The notes under the pieces were generated by a model. The model was not told where the DNA came from. It did no database searches and saw nothing but the letters and a program-made list of their open reading frames with translations. A program made the position numbers and the translations under genes. DNA of 64,000 nt from Riemerella anatipestifer (GTDB lineage Bacteria; Bacteroidota; Bacteroidia; Flavobacteriales; Weeksellaceae): contig NZ_QXHU01000005.1 in NCBI RefSeq assembly GCF_009663465.1, positions 1 through 64,000 on the forward strand, read 5' to 3'. The first letter of the stretch is position 1; each line of letters begins with the position of its first letter. Positions 42,310 to 51,292 of the stretch are shown here, one piece after another.

Positions 42310-43410
42310 ATGAAATACTACATTATAGCAGGAGAAGCCTCTGGAGATTTGCACGGAAGCAACCTTATGAAAGCTCTAAAACAAAAAGACCCTAACGCTA
42401 CTTTTAGATTTTGGGGTGGCGATTTAATGGAGCAACAAGGTGGCACTTTGGTAAAGCATTACAGAGATTTGGCATTTATGGGATTTGTAGAAGTTGTCCA
42501 AAACTTAGGGACTATACTCAGAAATATTAAATTCTGTAAAGAGGATATTCGTAATTTTCGCCCTGATGTCTTAATTCTTGTAGATTACCCTGGTTTTAAT
42601 CTTAGAATTGCCAAGTTTGCAAAAAAGCTAGGTATTAAAGTAGTTTATTACATTTCCCCTCAACTCTGGGCGTGGAAGGAAGGTAGAGTAAATACTATAA
42701 AAAAATATGTAGATGAGATGCTCGTTATTCTGCCTTTTGAAAAGGATTTTTATAAAAAACATCAAATAGAAGCTCATTTTGTTGGACACCCTCTTTTAGA
42801 TGCTTTATCTGATTTACCACCGATTGATATTCAGAATTTTAGAAAAGAACATCAACTAAGCGATAAAAAAATCATTGCACTACTACCAGGCTCTAGAGAA
42901 CAAGAAGTAAAAAAAATGCTTTCAATAATGCTTTCCGTTAGAAGCGAGTTTAAGGACTATCAATTTGTAATCGCTGGAGCACCTAGTTTACCTAAATCCT
43001 TCTACGAAAGTTATGTAGATAGGGAGGTTAGCTTTATTTCTAATAAAACCTATGACCTTCTCCGATGCTCCGATGCGGCACTCGTAACCTCTGGTACGGC
43101 TACTTTGGAAACTGCCTTATTAGAAGTCCCAGAAGTGGTTTGTTATCGTGGAAGTAAAATCTCCTACGAAATCGCTAAACGCCTCATTAAACATATTAAA
43201 TACATTTCGCTTGTGAATTTAATTATGGATAAGGAAGTGGTTAAAGAACTCATTCAAAATGAACTCAACACCCCTAACCTCGTTAAAGAACTCAAACTGA
43301 TACTCAATGAAAATAAAACTAATCTCCTTTCTGACTATAAAATTCTTAAAGAAAAACTAGGAGGAAAAGGAGCTAGCGAGAAAGCAGCAGAAATCATTAC
43401 TAAAATTTAG
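42310..43410 (+). CDS. lpxB: Lipid-A-disaccharide synthase
   Basis: Joins UDP-2,3-diacylglucosamine and lipid X in lipid A synthesis; peripheral membrane GT19 enzyme. 366 residues. N-terminal AGEASGDLHGSNL, middle PDVLILVDYPGFNLRIAKFA, and C-terminal VTSGTATLETALLEVPEVV are all family signatures. Its last 4 nt overlap the end of the convergent oxidoreductase pseudogene. Confidence 0.95.
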   Translation: MKYYIIAGEASGDLHGSNLMKALKQKDPNATFRFWGGDLMEQQGGTLVKHYRDLAFMGFVEVVQNLGTILRNIKFCKEDIRNFRPDVLILVDYPGFNLRIAKFAKKLGIKVVYYISPQLWAWKEGRVNTIKKYVDEMLVILPFEKDFYKKHQIEAHFVGHPLLDALSDLPPIDIQNFRKEHQLSDKKIIALLPGSREQEVKKMLSIMLSVRSEFKDYQFVIAGAPSLPKSFYESYVDREVSFISNKTYDLLRCSDAALVTSGTATLETALLEVPEVVCYRGSKISYEIAKRLIKHIKYISLVNLIMDKEVVKELIQNELNTPNLVKELKLILNENKTNLLSDYKILKEKLGGKGASEKAAEIITKI

Positions 43411-44324
43411 TTACTTTTTTCTAAATCTTCAACAGCGTCTTCTATGTTAGGATACTTAAATTTATATCCTGCTTGTTCTATCTTCTGTGAGGAAACTTTA
43501 GCACTGGAGGTTAGCATATCCGATAGTTCGCCTAGTATCATTCTAAGTAAGAATTTAGGAACTTTTACAGGCAGGCTATACTTCTTTTTAGATTTTTGAA
43601 CTTGATTTAAAAATTCATTCTGTGTTACTGGATTAGGTGCCACCGAATTAAAAACACCTTCCAGATCGTTCTCCAATAAATGATGGTAAATAGCACAATG
43701 GTCTTTGATATGAATCCAACTCATCACTTGTTTATCACTGCCAAGTAAAGTTTTAACACCATAATTTAAAGGCTGAGTCATTTTAGGATAAGCTCCTCCG
43801 TCTGCTCCTAAAACAATGCCTGTTCTTAGAATACACAGCCTTTTCCCTAAATCCTCAACTGGCTTTATAGAGTATTCCCACTTTTGGCATAATTGTGCTA
43901 AAAAATCTGCTGCAACGGGCATATCTTCCGTACAAAGCATATCATTAGGAATTTCTAACCCATACCAACCTATTGCAGAAGTACTAATTACCGTCTTAAT
44001 ACGATTATCCACCTCCTTCAGAGCCTTTATTATAGTCTCATTAGCACTAATTCTACTATTGATGAGAATTTCTTTCCTTTAAATAGTCCAGCGTTCATCT
44101 GCAATACCTGCTCCTGCAAGATTGATGATAGCATCTGCCATTTCAAAAGGCGTTTTATCAAAGGTTTTTAATTGAGGCTTCCATTCAAAATAACGCAAAT
44201 TATCCTGTGGATTATGAGGTGGTAGCCTTCTAGTTAAAACAAAAATCTCATATCCCTTTGAGAGAAGATATTCGGTAAGATGTTTCCCTACAAAGCCTGT
44301 TCCTCCTGAAATAATGACTTTCAT
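43407..44324 (-). pseudogene. TIGR01777-type NAD-dependent epimerase/oxidoreductase, split by an in-frame stop
   Basis: N-terminal Rossmann motif SGGTGFVGKHLTE starts the first part, which ends ADERWTI at a TAA (44079-44081). Reading past that stop in the same frame gives RKEILINSRISANET and then the second part (TVISTSAIGWYG, RTGIVLGADGGAYPKM, SWIHIKDHC, NSVAPNPVTQNEF). The canonical family reads straight through here (RWTxxRKxEIxxSR), so a single nonsense change splits the gene. The 306-codon total is normal. Translation restart at 44012 seems unlikely to give an active protein, because the NAD-binding region would be lost. Confidence 0.85.
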
Positions 44325-44384
44325 CTTTGCTTCCACTTTTTAATCAAAAAAGCCCTAAGATATTTAATCCTAGAGCCTTTAGAT

Positions 44385-46535
44385 TTAGTTTTTATTATTT
44401 TTTAAATGAGCATCAAAATAGTCTGTAACCTTTTGCATCAGATGCACTCTATCTTTACCTATCACATTATGAGCATGACCTGGATAAACAAAATAATCTA
44501 ACTGAACCCCTTTATCAACCGCTGCTTTCAAGAAATCAATCGTATGTTGCCATACCACTACATCATCTTGAGCTCCGTGTATCAGGAGTAAATTCCCTTT
44601 AAGATTTTGCACCTTATCTAGTAGATTAGCTTGTGCATAGCCTTCTGGATTTTGCTGTGGAGTATCCATATAACGCTCTGTATACATAATTTCATACATC
44701 TTCCAATCTATCACAGGACCTCCTGCCACGCCTACTTTAAAGACATCTGGATGACGAAGCATTAAACTCGTCGTCATAAATCCTCCGAAACTCCAACCAT
44801 GAACGCCCATTCTTTCAGAGTCTACAAAAGGTAATGATTTTAAATAATCTACCCCTTTTAGTTGGTCGTTCATTTCCACAGTTCCTAGCTGACGAAATGG
44901 TGCCGACTCAAACTTTAGACCTCTATTAGACGAACCTCTACCGTCCATAGTAAAGACTACGTAGTCCCGCTGTGCCAAATACTCATACCAAAGATTCCCA
45001 CTCGCAGGAAAAGAATTGGTAACTAACTGAAGATGTGGACCATTATATAAATAAACAATAACAGGATATTTTTTATTTGGATTAAATGAAGTCGGCAAAA
45101 TCAGCTTTCCATAAAGAGGCGTGCCATCATCTGCTTTCAGTGTTACATTTTTAACCTCTGGACGAAGGTATCCCTCCAAAGTATTATCCGCAGACAACAA
45201 AGTACTAGATGCCATTGTATTGGTATTGATGACCTCTATTTTTCTTGGCGTAGTTGCGTTAGAATAGCTATCTAACAAGACCGTCCCAGACTGATTAAGC
45301 AACCCTCTATGAACACCTGCCGACTTGGAAAGACGCACCATTTTCTTGTTGTGCCAATTAACCTTATATAAGTGCTTTTCTAAAGGTGTTTCTTTAGTTG
45401 CCTCTATATAAATTTCATTTTTCTTCGCATTGAATCCTAAAATATTACTTACCAACCAGTCGCCTTCTGTTATTTGACCAACCAAACCTTTAGTCAAATT
45501 ATAGTGAAACAAATGATTATACCCCGTCCTTTGGCTCTGCCAAATAAAATCTGTATTAGAATTAGGGAAGAATACCAACGAGTGCTGTGGCTCTACATAT
45601 TTATCACTTTTTTCCTCAAAAAGAGTTTTGATAAACACACCTGTTCTAGCATCATATTGGTTCATTTTGAGGTGATTTTGGTCTCTATTGAGAACACCTA
45701 CAAAAATATATTTAGCATCTGGACTCCACGAAACCGCCGTTAAATATTGTTCTTTATCTCCTTCTATGTTTAGAAAATGAGTTCTTTTCGATTTTACATC
45801 ATAAACTCCTAAACTCACTTGGTGAGAAGTACCGCCCGCCATAGGATATTTAATATTATGATTTTTTGCAGGCGTAACCGACCAATCTATCACAGGATAA
45901 TCATTCACCATCGTTTGGTCCATTCTGTAAAATGCAATCATAGAATTATCGGGAGCAGAGAAAATACCTCCATCTATCCCAAACTCGTTACGATGAACTG
46001 ATTGTCCGCTAATGATATTTTCGTTCTTTTCATCAGTAATTGCAAACGCTTGTCCATTTTTTTGCCAATAAAGATTATTTTTAACCGTATAAACAAAAGT
46101 GGAATTATCTGATAAAAGTGTAATATTATCTGCATCCTCTGGTAAACGCTCCCACTCTTTAATATTCCAGCCATTATCTTTTTTATCCAACAAATAATAA
46201 GTATTGTTTTGAGAAAAATAAGCTGTATTATTATTGATAAAATTAAGATTAGGAAAACCAAATAATCTTCTACCCCCTGTTAAATTTTGGTTGATTTGAT
46301 AAAGAGAAATTAAAGTATCTGACTTCATTGACGGATACTCTGTAATCATATAGGCATTCTTAACTGAATGAATATACCCTGAACCATCTTTTGCCCACCG
46401 TAATTGAGGTAAATTCTTAATCGCCAAATTAGAACGAAGCCCATTGACAGCTTCACTCATTGTAAACTTTTGCTTTTGAGCAGGTAATAATCCTACTACT
46501 AACAGAGCTAGCCAATAATTTTTATTAAATTTCAT
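44385..46535 (-). CDS. S9-family (DPP IV-type) serine peptidase, exported
   Basis: 716 residues from MKFNKNYWLALL, with a signal peptide ending near LLPAQ. The N-terminal two thirds form the beta-propeller (about 30-450, WSPDAKYIFVGVLNRDQN region typical of DPP IV). The C-terminal alpha/beta hydrolase holds the nucleophile in GWSFGG (Ser about 582), Asp in HGAQDDVV (about 658) and His in YPGHAHN (about 689). It probably removes X-Pro dipeptides in the periplasm. Alternative start 8 codons upstream is less likely because the signal peptide begins at MKFNK. Confidence 0.92.
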   Translation of the reverse strand: MKFNKNYWLALLVVGLLPAQKQKFTMSEAVNGLRSNLAIKNLPQLRWAKDGSGYIHSVKNAYMITEYPSMKSDTLISLYQINQNLTGGRRLFGFPNLNFINNNTAYFSQNNTYYLLDKKDNGWNIKEWERLPEDADNITLLSDNSTFVYTVKNNLYWQKNGQAFAITDEKNENIISGQSVHRNEFGIDGGIFSAPDNSMIAFYRMDQTMVNDYPVIDWSVTPAKNHNIKYPMAGGTSHQVSLGVYDVKSKRTHFLNIEGDKEQYLTAVSWSPDAKYIFVGVLNRDQNHLKMNQYDARTGVFIKTLFEEKSDKYVEPQHSLVFFPNSNTDFIWQSQRTGYNHLFHYNLTKGLVGQITEGDWLVSNILGFNAKKNEIYIEATKETPLEKHLYKVNWHNKKMVRLSKSAGVHRGLLNQSGTVLLDSYSNATTPRKIEVINTNTMASSTLLSADNTLEGYLRPEVKNVTLKADDGTPLYGKLILPTSFNPNKKYPVIVYLYNGPHLQLVTNSFPASGNLWYEYLAQRDYVVFTMDGRGSSNRGLKFESAPFRQLGTVEMNDQLKGVDYLKSLPFVDSERMGVHGWSFGGFMTTSLMLRHPDVFKVGVAGGPVIDWKMYEIMYTERYMDTPQQNPEGYAQANLLDKVQNLKGNLLLIHGAQDDVVVWQHTIDFLKAAVDKGVQLDYFVYPGHAHNVIGKDRVHLMQKVTDYFDAHLKNNKN

Positions 46536-46556
46536 AACGATAATTTGTTCTAACCT

Positions 46557-46564
46557 CAAAGATA
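46557..46564 (-). promoter_or_regulatory. Candidate -7 box for the S9 peptidase gene
   Basis: Minus-strand TATCTTTG, an exact TAnnTTTG match, 21 nt upstream of the chosen ATG at 46535. It overlaps the alternative start at 46559, which excludes that start. Confidence 0.55.
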
Positions 46565-46657
46565 CTAAAAAATGTTACACTGAAAACAAAACACTTTCTA
46601 GCTCCTAGAATTTAAAACAAATCTGTTAAAACGTAATCTAAAAATTTAAGTTAGCAA

Positions 46658-47440
46658 CTACCAACCACCACTAGCTCCACCTCCGCCAAAGCTACCGCCA
46701 CCACCAAAACCACCAAAACCGCCGCCACTACTAGAACCACCGCCAAAACCACCTCCAGGGAAAGGAAAGAATCCTCCAGAATAAGAGCGTCTCCCTCTTC
46801 TTGTAATCATTACATCTTCATCATCATAACCACCTCTCCCATTAGAATCACTACCAGAAAACATAAGTAGAATGAATACTACTATAATAAAAATAATGAT
46901 ACTCTTTACCAATCCGCTATTTGCTTCAGACTTGGGAATAGGTTTAAACTTACCTTGTACAGCTTCTATAATCGCAGTTGTTCCGTAATCTATACCTTCG
47001 TACCAAGCACCTGTCTTAAAGCGAGGTACCACAAGATAATCTATAATTTGTCCCGCTGTGGAAGCTGTAAGATACTGCTCTACCGCACGCCCTTGCTGTA
47101 TAGACACCTTCTTATCTTCCGTAGCTATGAGAAAAACCACCCCATTATCTACCTTTTTTTGCCCTATTTTCCACTGTTGCCCAAACATTGTAGCCACATA
47201 GTTAATATCTTCTCCCTTAGTCGTTGGAATAATAATAACCATTATTTCGGTAGAAGTAGAATCTGCAAAGGCTATTAACTTTTGGTTGAGCTGTTGTTTC
47301 TCCTGGACAGAAAGTAAGCCTACCTCATCATAAACTGGATAAAGCACACTTGGCTTTTTAGGAATTTGATACTGAGCTGCAAGCCCCCCAAACCAAATAA
47401 AAGATAGAAATAAAAATATTTTAAGAGAATGTAATCTCAT
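46658..47440 (-). CDS. TPM-domain protein with C-terminal membrane anchor and glycine-rich tail
   Basis: 260 residues from MRLHSLKIFLF: signal peptide (to about 22), TPM domain (about 35-165, with QLNQKLIAFADSTSTEIMVI, YVATMFGQQWKIGQKKVDNG), a membrane helix (about 178-196), then a tail of Gly/Ser/Phe repeats. This is the YgcG-type layout. The TPM domain is thought to act in membrane-linked processes such as photosystem repair in plants; its role in bacteria is not established. It overlaps the second TPM gene by 20 nt. Confidence 0.82.
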   Translation of the reverse strand: MRLHSLKIFLFLSFIWFGGLAAQYQIPKKPSVLYPVYDEVGLLSVQEKQQLNQKLIAFADSTSTEIMVIIIPTTKGEDINYVATMFGQQWKIGQKKVDNGVVFLIATEDKKVSIQQGRAVEQYLTASTAGQIIDYLVVPRFKTGAWYEGIDYGTTAIIEAVQGKFKPIPKSEANSGLVKSIIIFIIVVFILLMFSGSDSNGRGGYDDEDVMITRRGRRSYSGGFFPFPGGGFGGGSSSGGGFGGFGGGGSFGGGGASGGW

Positions 47441-47852
47441 TCGGTAATTCATTATGATTTTGTCCTTCTATAGGAAAATTTTTTTTGAGTTCTTGACCTG
47501 CCTTCAAAATAGCTTCCTTTAACCCTAAATAATATTTACCTTGAGCAAACGAAGCGGTAATTTCATCGTGCAATCCGTCCCAAAATTCTTGTTTCACCTT
47601 TTTATGAATGCCCTCATCACCTATAATCGTAAGATATTTATTATCAAAGTTAATATGGAATAACACAGCATTTCTGTGTCTCGTATTTTGCATACCTAAC
47701 AATTGAAACACCTCAAAAGCTCTCTTAGCGTGATGAAGCTCCGTTTGGGTATCTATATGAACTCTAATCTCCCCCGTGGAGAAACCTTCAGCTATTTTAA
47801 TGGCTTCCACAAGGGAAGCCTGTTGTTCTTCTGTAAGATAATCTTTAACCAT
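47421..47852 (-). CDS. Single-domain TPM protein
   Basis: 143 residues; a cytoplasmic or loosely membrane-bound TPM domain without signal peptide or tail (EGFSTGEIRVHIDT, RHRNAVLFHINFDNKYLTIIG, FAQGKYYLGLKEAI). It begins within the lemA stop (TAATG, 1-nt overlap) and its 3' end overlaps the next TPM gene, so translation is coupled. Middle gene of a lemA-TPM-TPM operon. Confidence 0.82.
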   Translation of the reverse strand: MVKDYLTEEQQASLVEAIKIAEGFSTGEIRVHIDTQTELHHAKRAFEVFQLLGMQNTRHRNAVLFHINFDNKYLTIIGDEGIHKKVKQEFWDGLHDEITASFAQGKYYLGLKEAILKAGQELKKNFPIEGQNHNELPNEITFS

Positions 47853-48457
47853 TATTTGAAAACTTCTGGAGCTTTTTCTGCTCCTACTTCGGAGCGGAAA
47901 TAAGGTTTATCTCTAAAGTTAGTAAAATTAGCTAAAATGTTATTAGGAAAAGTTTTAATCGTATTATTGTAATCCTTCACCGCCTCGTTAAAATAAACCG
48001 TTTCTGCTCTAATGCTATTCTCTATTGCTATATATTCTCTTTGGAAATTGGTATATTGCTGGTCTGCCTTCAAATTAGGATACTGCTCTACCACAGCCAT
48101 TAGACGGCTCAACGCTCCGCTCAATTCCCCTTGTGCCGACTGAAACCTTGCTAAATCAGCCTCCGTCATATTAGTAGGGTCTATAGTTACCGAAGTAGCT
48201 TTAGAACGGGCTTCAATCACTCCTGTTAGAGTTTCTTTTTCAAACTGAGCATAAGATTTTACTGTTCTTTCCAAATTAGGGATTAAGTTAGCTCTTTTCT
48301 GGTAAACCGTTTCCACATTAGACCATTTAGAGTTTACCTCTTGATCTTTCTCCACAAAAGTATTATAACCTGACTTTCCCCAAAAGAAAAGCCCTACCAA
48401 AATAACACCTAGTGCTATAAAAATAGTACTAGCACTCATACATCCTTTATTGTTCAT
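47852..48457 (-). CDS. lemA: LemA-family membrane protein
   Basis: 201 residues with one N-terminal membrane helix (about 8-25, ASTIFIALGVILVGLFFW) and a coiled-coil-like helical domain. YNTFVEKDQEVNSKWSNVET, YQKRANLIPNLERTVKSYAQ, then FQREYIAIENSIRAETVYFN are the LemA signature. The protein is probably anchored with the helical part outside the cytoplasm. Function unknown; the conserved neighbourhood with TPM proteins suggests a membrane-associated complex. A second Met (residue 7) is also a possible start. Confidence 0.85.
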   Translation of the reverse strand: MNNKGCMSASTIFIALGVILVGLFFWGKSGYNTFVEKDQEVNSKWSNVETVYQKRANLIPNLERTVKSYAQFEKETLTGVIEARSKATSVTIDPTNMTEADLARFQSAQGELSGALSRLMAVVEQYPNLKADQQYTNFQREYIAIENSIRAETVYFNEAVKDYNNTIKTFPNNILANFTNFRDKPYFRSEVGAEKAPEVFK

Positions 48458-48498
48458 AATTTTAAATTAAATCTGCTCCTAGTATACAAATTATGTGC

Positions 48499-48506
48499 TA
48501 AATTTG
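48499..48506 (+). promoter_or_regulatory. Candidate -7 box for folA
   Basis: TAAATTTG, an exact TAnnTTTG match, 17 nt before the folA ATG at 48524. Confidence 0.5.
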
Positions 48507-48523
48507 TCAGAAAATAGTACAAA

Positions 48524-49015
48524 ATGACTACCATCATAGTAGCAATGGGTAAAAATAACGGAATAGGTGCTAATAATCAGCTTCTTTGGCATTTACCTAA
48601 AGATTTAAAACACTTTAAAAATTTAACCTCAGGACACCCTATAATTATGGGGCGGAAAACCTACGAGAGCATCGGGAAACCTCTTCCCAATAGAACCAAC
48701 ATTGTAGTTAGTCAAAAAAATGATTGGTTTGAAGAGGGTATTCTAATTGTTGGCACTTTAAAGGAAGCCATTAAATTCGCAAAAAAAATAGACGAAAACA
48801 TTTTCATCATTGGTGGCGGTAGCATTTATGAGCAGACCATAGACCAAGCTGACCGACTGGAAGTAACTTTGGTGGATACCACTCTAAAGGCAGATACCTT
48901 TTTCCCAAAAATCAACCCAAAAGAATGGCTAAAAACTGATGAAATTTGCCACGAAAAAGATGAACAAAATCCTTATGATTTTTGTTTTCAGACCTATGAA
49001 AGAGTACAGAAATAA
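48524..49015 (+). CDS. folA: Dihydrofolate reductase
   Basis: 163 residues. Substrate and NADPH sites read AMGKNNGIGANNQLLWHLPKDLKHFKN (quoted in two parts: AMGKNNGIGANN and LLWHLPKDLKHF), IIMGRKTYESIGKPLPNR and FIIGGGSIYEQ, all normal for a chromosomal DHFR. The gene is convergent with rimO, 10 nt apart. Confidence 0.95.
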   Translation: MTTIIVAMGKNNGIGANNQLLWHLPKDLKHFKNLTSGHPIIMGRKTYESIGKPLPNRTNIVVSQKNDWFEEGILIVGTLKEAIKFAKKIDENIFIIGGGSIYEQTIDQADRLEVTLVDTTLKADTFFPKINPKEWLKTDEICHEKDEQNPYDFCFQTYERVQK

Positions 49016-49025
49016 TCAAATACGA

Positions 49026-50330
49026 TTAGACTAATTCCCCGTATAAGTCATATTCCTCTGCAGAAGTGATACGAACATTAGCAAACTCCCCAATAGAAAT
49101 GTAGGTATTTTCCGCTGACACTAGTACAGTATTATCTACATCGGGAGAGTCAAACTCGGTTCTCCCTACAAAGTAATTACCTTCTTTTCTATCAAAAATA
49201 CAACGGAATACCTGCCCTACTTTCTCTTGATTTTTCTCCCAAGAAATTTGAGATTGTAACGCCATTATTTCTTCCACTCTAGCTTCCTTAACCACCTGAG
49301 GCACATCATCCTCTAACTGATATGCCGTAGTATTTTCTTCGTGAGAATAAGTGAAACAACCTAGCCTATCAAATCTTTGCTCTTTTACCCAATTTTTTAA
49401 TTCTTGGAAACGCTCTTCCGTCTCTCCTGGATAACCTACAATAAGAGTGGTACGCACCGCCATATTTGGCACTTTTTCTCTAAACTTATTTAAAAGAGTA
49501 TTGGTTTTTTCGTGCGTTGTCCCTCTTTTCATAGACTTTAGCAAATCAGTATTGATATGCTGCAACGGAATATCAATATAATTACATACTTTAGACTCTT
49601 CTCTGATAATATCCAATACCTCCTCTGGAAATCCCGTAGGGAAAGCATAATGTAACCTTATCCACTCAATCCCTTCTACTTTTACCAACTCTTTTAAAAG
49701 ATCTCCTAAAGCTCTTTTCTTATAAATATCTAAACCATAATAAGTTAAATCTTGTGCAATCAAAATTAGCTCTTTAGTTCCTTTTTTGGCTAATTTTTTC
49801 GCTTCCTCTACCAATTTTTCTATCGGTGTAGAAACATGCCCTCCTCTCATCAACGGAATAGCACAGAATGAACACGGTCTATCACAGCCTTCGGATATTT
49901 TAAGATAAGCATAATGCTTAGGAGTCGTCGTCAATCTTTCTCCTACTAATTCGTGCTTATAATCTGCTCCTAAATGTTTGAGTAAAATAGGCAAATCCCT
50001 CGTCCCAAAATATTGGTCTACATCAGGAATCTCCTTCAACAAATCTGGTTTATATCGCTCCGAAAGGCAGCCTGTTACAAAAACTTGCTCTACTTCGCCC
50101 CTATTCTTCGCCTCCACATAATCTAATATTGTATTGATAGATTCTTCTTTCGCATTGTCTATAAATCCACAAGTGTTAATTACCACAATATCTCCACGCT
50201 CTTGCTCATGCACCACTTCTTTTCCGTTGGCTTTAAGTTGCCCCATAAGCACCTCCGAGTCGTACAAATTTTTTGAACACCCTAGCGTTACTACATTGAT
50301 TTTTTTCTTTCCTGTGGATTTAGTTCTCAT
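49026..50330 (-). CDS. rimO: Ribosomal protein S12 methylthiotransferase
   Basis: Radical SAM enzyme that adds a methylthio group to Asp88 of ribosomal protein S12. 434 residues: N-terminal UPF0004 domain with LGCSKNLYDSE and NTCGFIDNAKEESI, the radical-SAM motif CDRPCSFC (about 147-154), and a C-terminal TRAM domain from about 375. LGCSKN is characteristic of RimO as opposed to MiaB. Confidence 0.95.
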   Translation of the reverse strand: MRTKSTGKKKINVVTLGCSKNLYDSEVLMGQLKANGKEVVHEQERGDIVVINTCGFIDNAKEESINTILDYVEAKNRGEVEQVFVTGCLSERYKPDLLKEIPDVDQYFGTRDLPILLKHLGADYKHELVGERLTTTPKHYAYLKISEGCDRPCSFCAIPLMRGGHVSTPIEKLVEEAKKLAKKGTKELILIAQDLTYYGLDIYKKRALGDLLKELVKVEGIEWIRLHYAFPTGFPEEVLDIIREESKVCNYIDIPLQHINTDLLKSMKRGTTHEKTNTLLNKFREKVPNMAVRTTLIVGYPGETEERFQELKNWVKEQRFDRLGCFTYSHEENTTAYQLEDDVPQVVKEARVEEIMALQSQISWEKNQEKVGQVFRCIFDRKEGNYFVGRTEFDSPDVDNTVLVSAENTYISIGEFANVRITSAEEYDLYGELV

Positions 50331-50382
50331 AACATTATGGATTAAAAGCCTGCAAATTTAGGGATTTTTACACAAATAAAAA

Positions 50383-50410
50383 GGTACACCTCATAAAGAT
50401 GTACCCTATT
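50383..50410 (-). terminator. Terminator of the polysaccharide cluster
   Basis: Stem GGTACA.../...TGTACC (6 bp perfect, with two further imperfect pairs) and a T-rich tail on the minus strand (TTTTTATTTG), 24 nt past the rfbA stop. Confidence 0.65.
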
Positions 50411-50434
50411 GATATTTATTTGTCTAAGAAATTG

Positions 50435-51292
50435 TTACAAAATTCTTCTTAAATATTCTCCATAACCACTTTTGCCGTATTTATCCGCTGATTTTAGAAG
50501 TTGCTCTTTATTGATGAAGCCTTTTTTATAGGCAATTTCTTCAATACAAGAAATTTTGAACCCTTGTCTCTTTTCTAAAACTTTTACAAACTCCGAAGCC
50601 TCATGTAAAGAGTCAAATGTTCCCGTATCTAACCATGCGGTTCCTCGGCTCATTACTCCAACTTCTAACTCGCCCCTTTCTAAGTAAATTTTATTGATAT
50701 CCGTAATTTCTAACTCGCCTCTTGGTGAAGGCTTTAAATTTTTGGCAAATTCTACCACTTGATTATCGTAGAAATACAATCCTGGCACCGCATAATTCGA
50801 TTTTGGATTTTTAGGTTTCTCCTCAATGGAAATCGCTTTGTTGTCAGAATCAAACTCTACTACTCCATATCTTTCTGGATCAGAAACTTGATAAGCAAAC
50901 ACACAACCTCCCTTGATTTCAGTCTTACTATTTAGCAACTGCGGTAACCCTGTACCATAGAAAATATTATCGCCCAATACCAGCGCCACCGAATCATCAC
51001 CGATGAATTCTTCCCCTAAAATAAATGCTTGTGCCAATCCGTCTGGGCTGGGCTGTACTTTGTACTCTATTCTACAACCAATTTGTGAGCCATCACCCAA
51101 AAGTTTTTTAAAGCCGTCTTGGTCGTGTGGTGTCGTAATGATAAGGATTTCTCTAATCCCCGCTAACAACAAAGTAGAAAGCGGATAGTAAATCATCGGT
51201 TTATCATAAACGGGCATTAGCTGTTTGCTCACCGCAATAGTTAATGGGTAAAGTCTTGTACCAGAACCTCCTGCAAGTATAATTCCTTTCAT
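50435..51292 (-). CDS. rfbA: Glucose-1-phosphate thymidylyltransferase
   Basis: Makes dTDP-glucose from glucose-1-phosphate and dTTP, the first step towards dTDP-deoxysugars. 285 residues, family length. [11 protein letters not shown] (9-19), [25 protein letters not shown] and the C-terminal [10 protein letters not shown] are family motifs. Last gene of the leftward cluster; its first 4 nt overlap the previous gene (ATGA). Confidence 0.95.
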   Translation of the reverse strand: MKGIILAGGSGTRLYPLTIAVSKQLMPVYDKPMIYYPLSTLLLAGIREILIITTPHDQDGFKKLLGDGSQIGCRIEYKVQPSPDGLAQAFILGEEFIGDDSVALVLGDNIFYGTGLPQLLNSKTEIKGGCVFAYQVSDPERYGVVEFDSDNKAISIEEKPKNPKSNYAVPGLYFYDNQVVEFAKNLKPSPRGELEITDINKIYLERGELEVGVMSRGTAWLDTGTFDSLHEASEFVKVLEKRQGFKISCIEEIAYKKGFINKEQLLKSADKYGKSGYGEYLRRIL

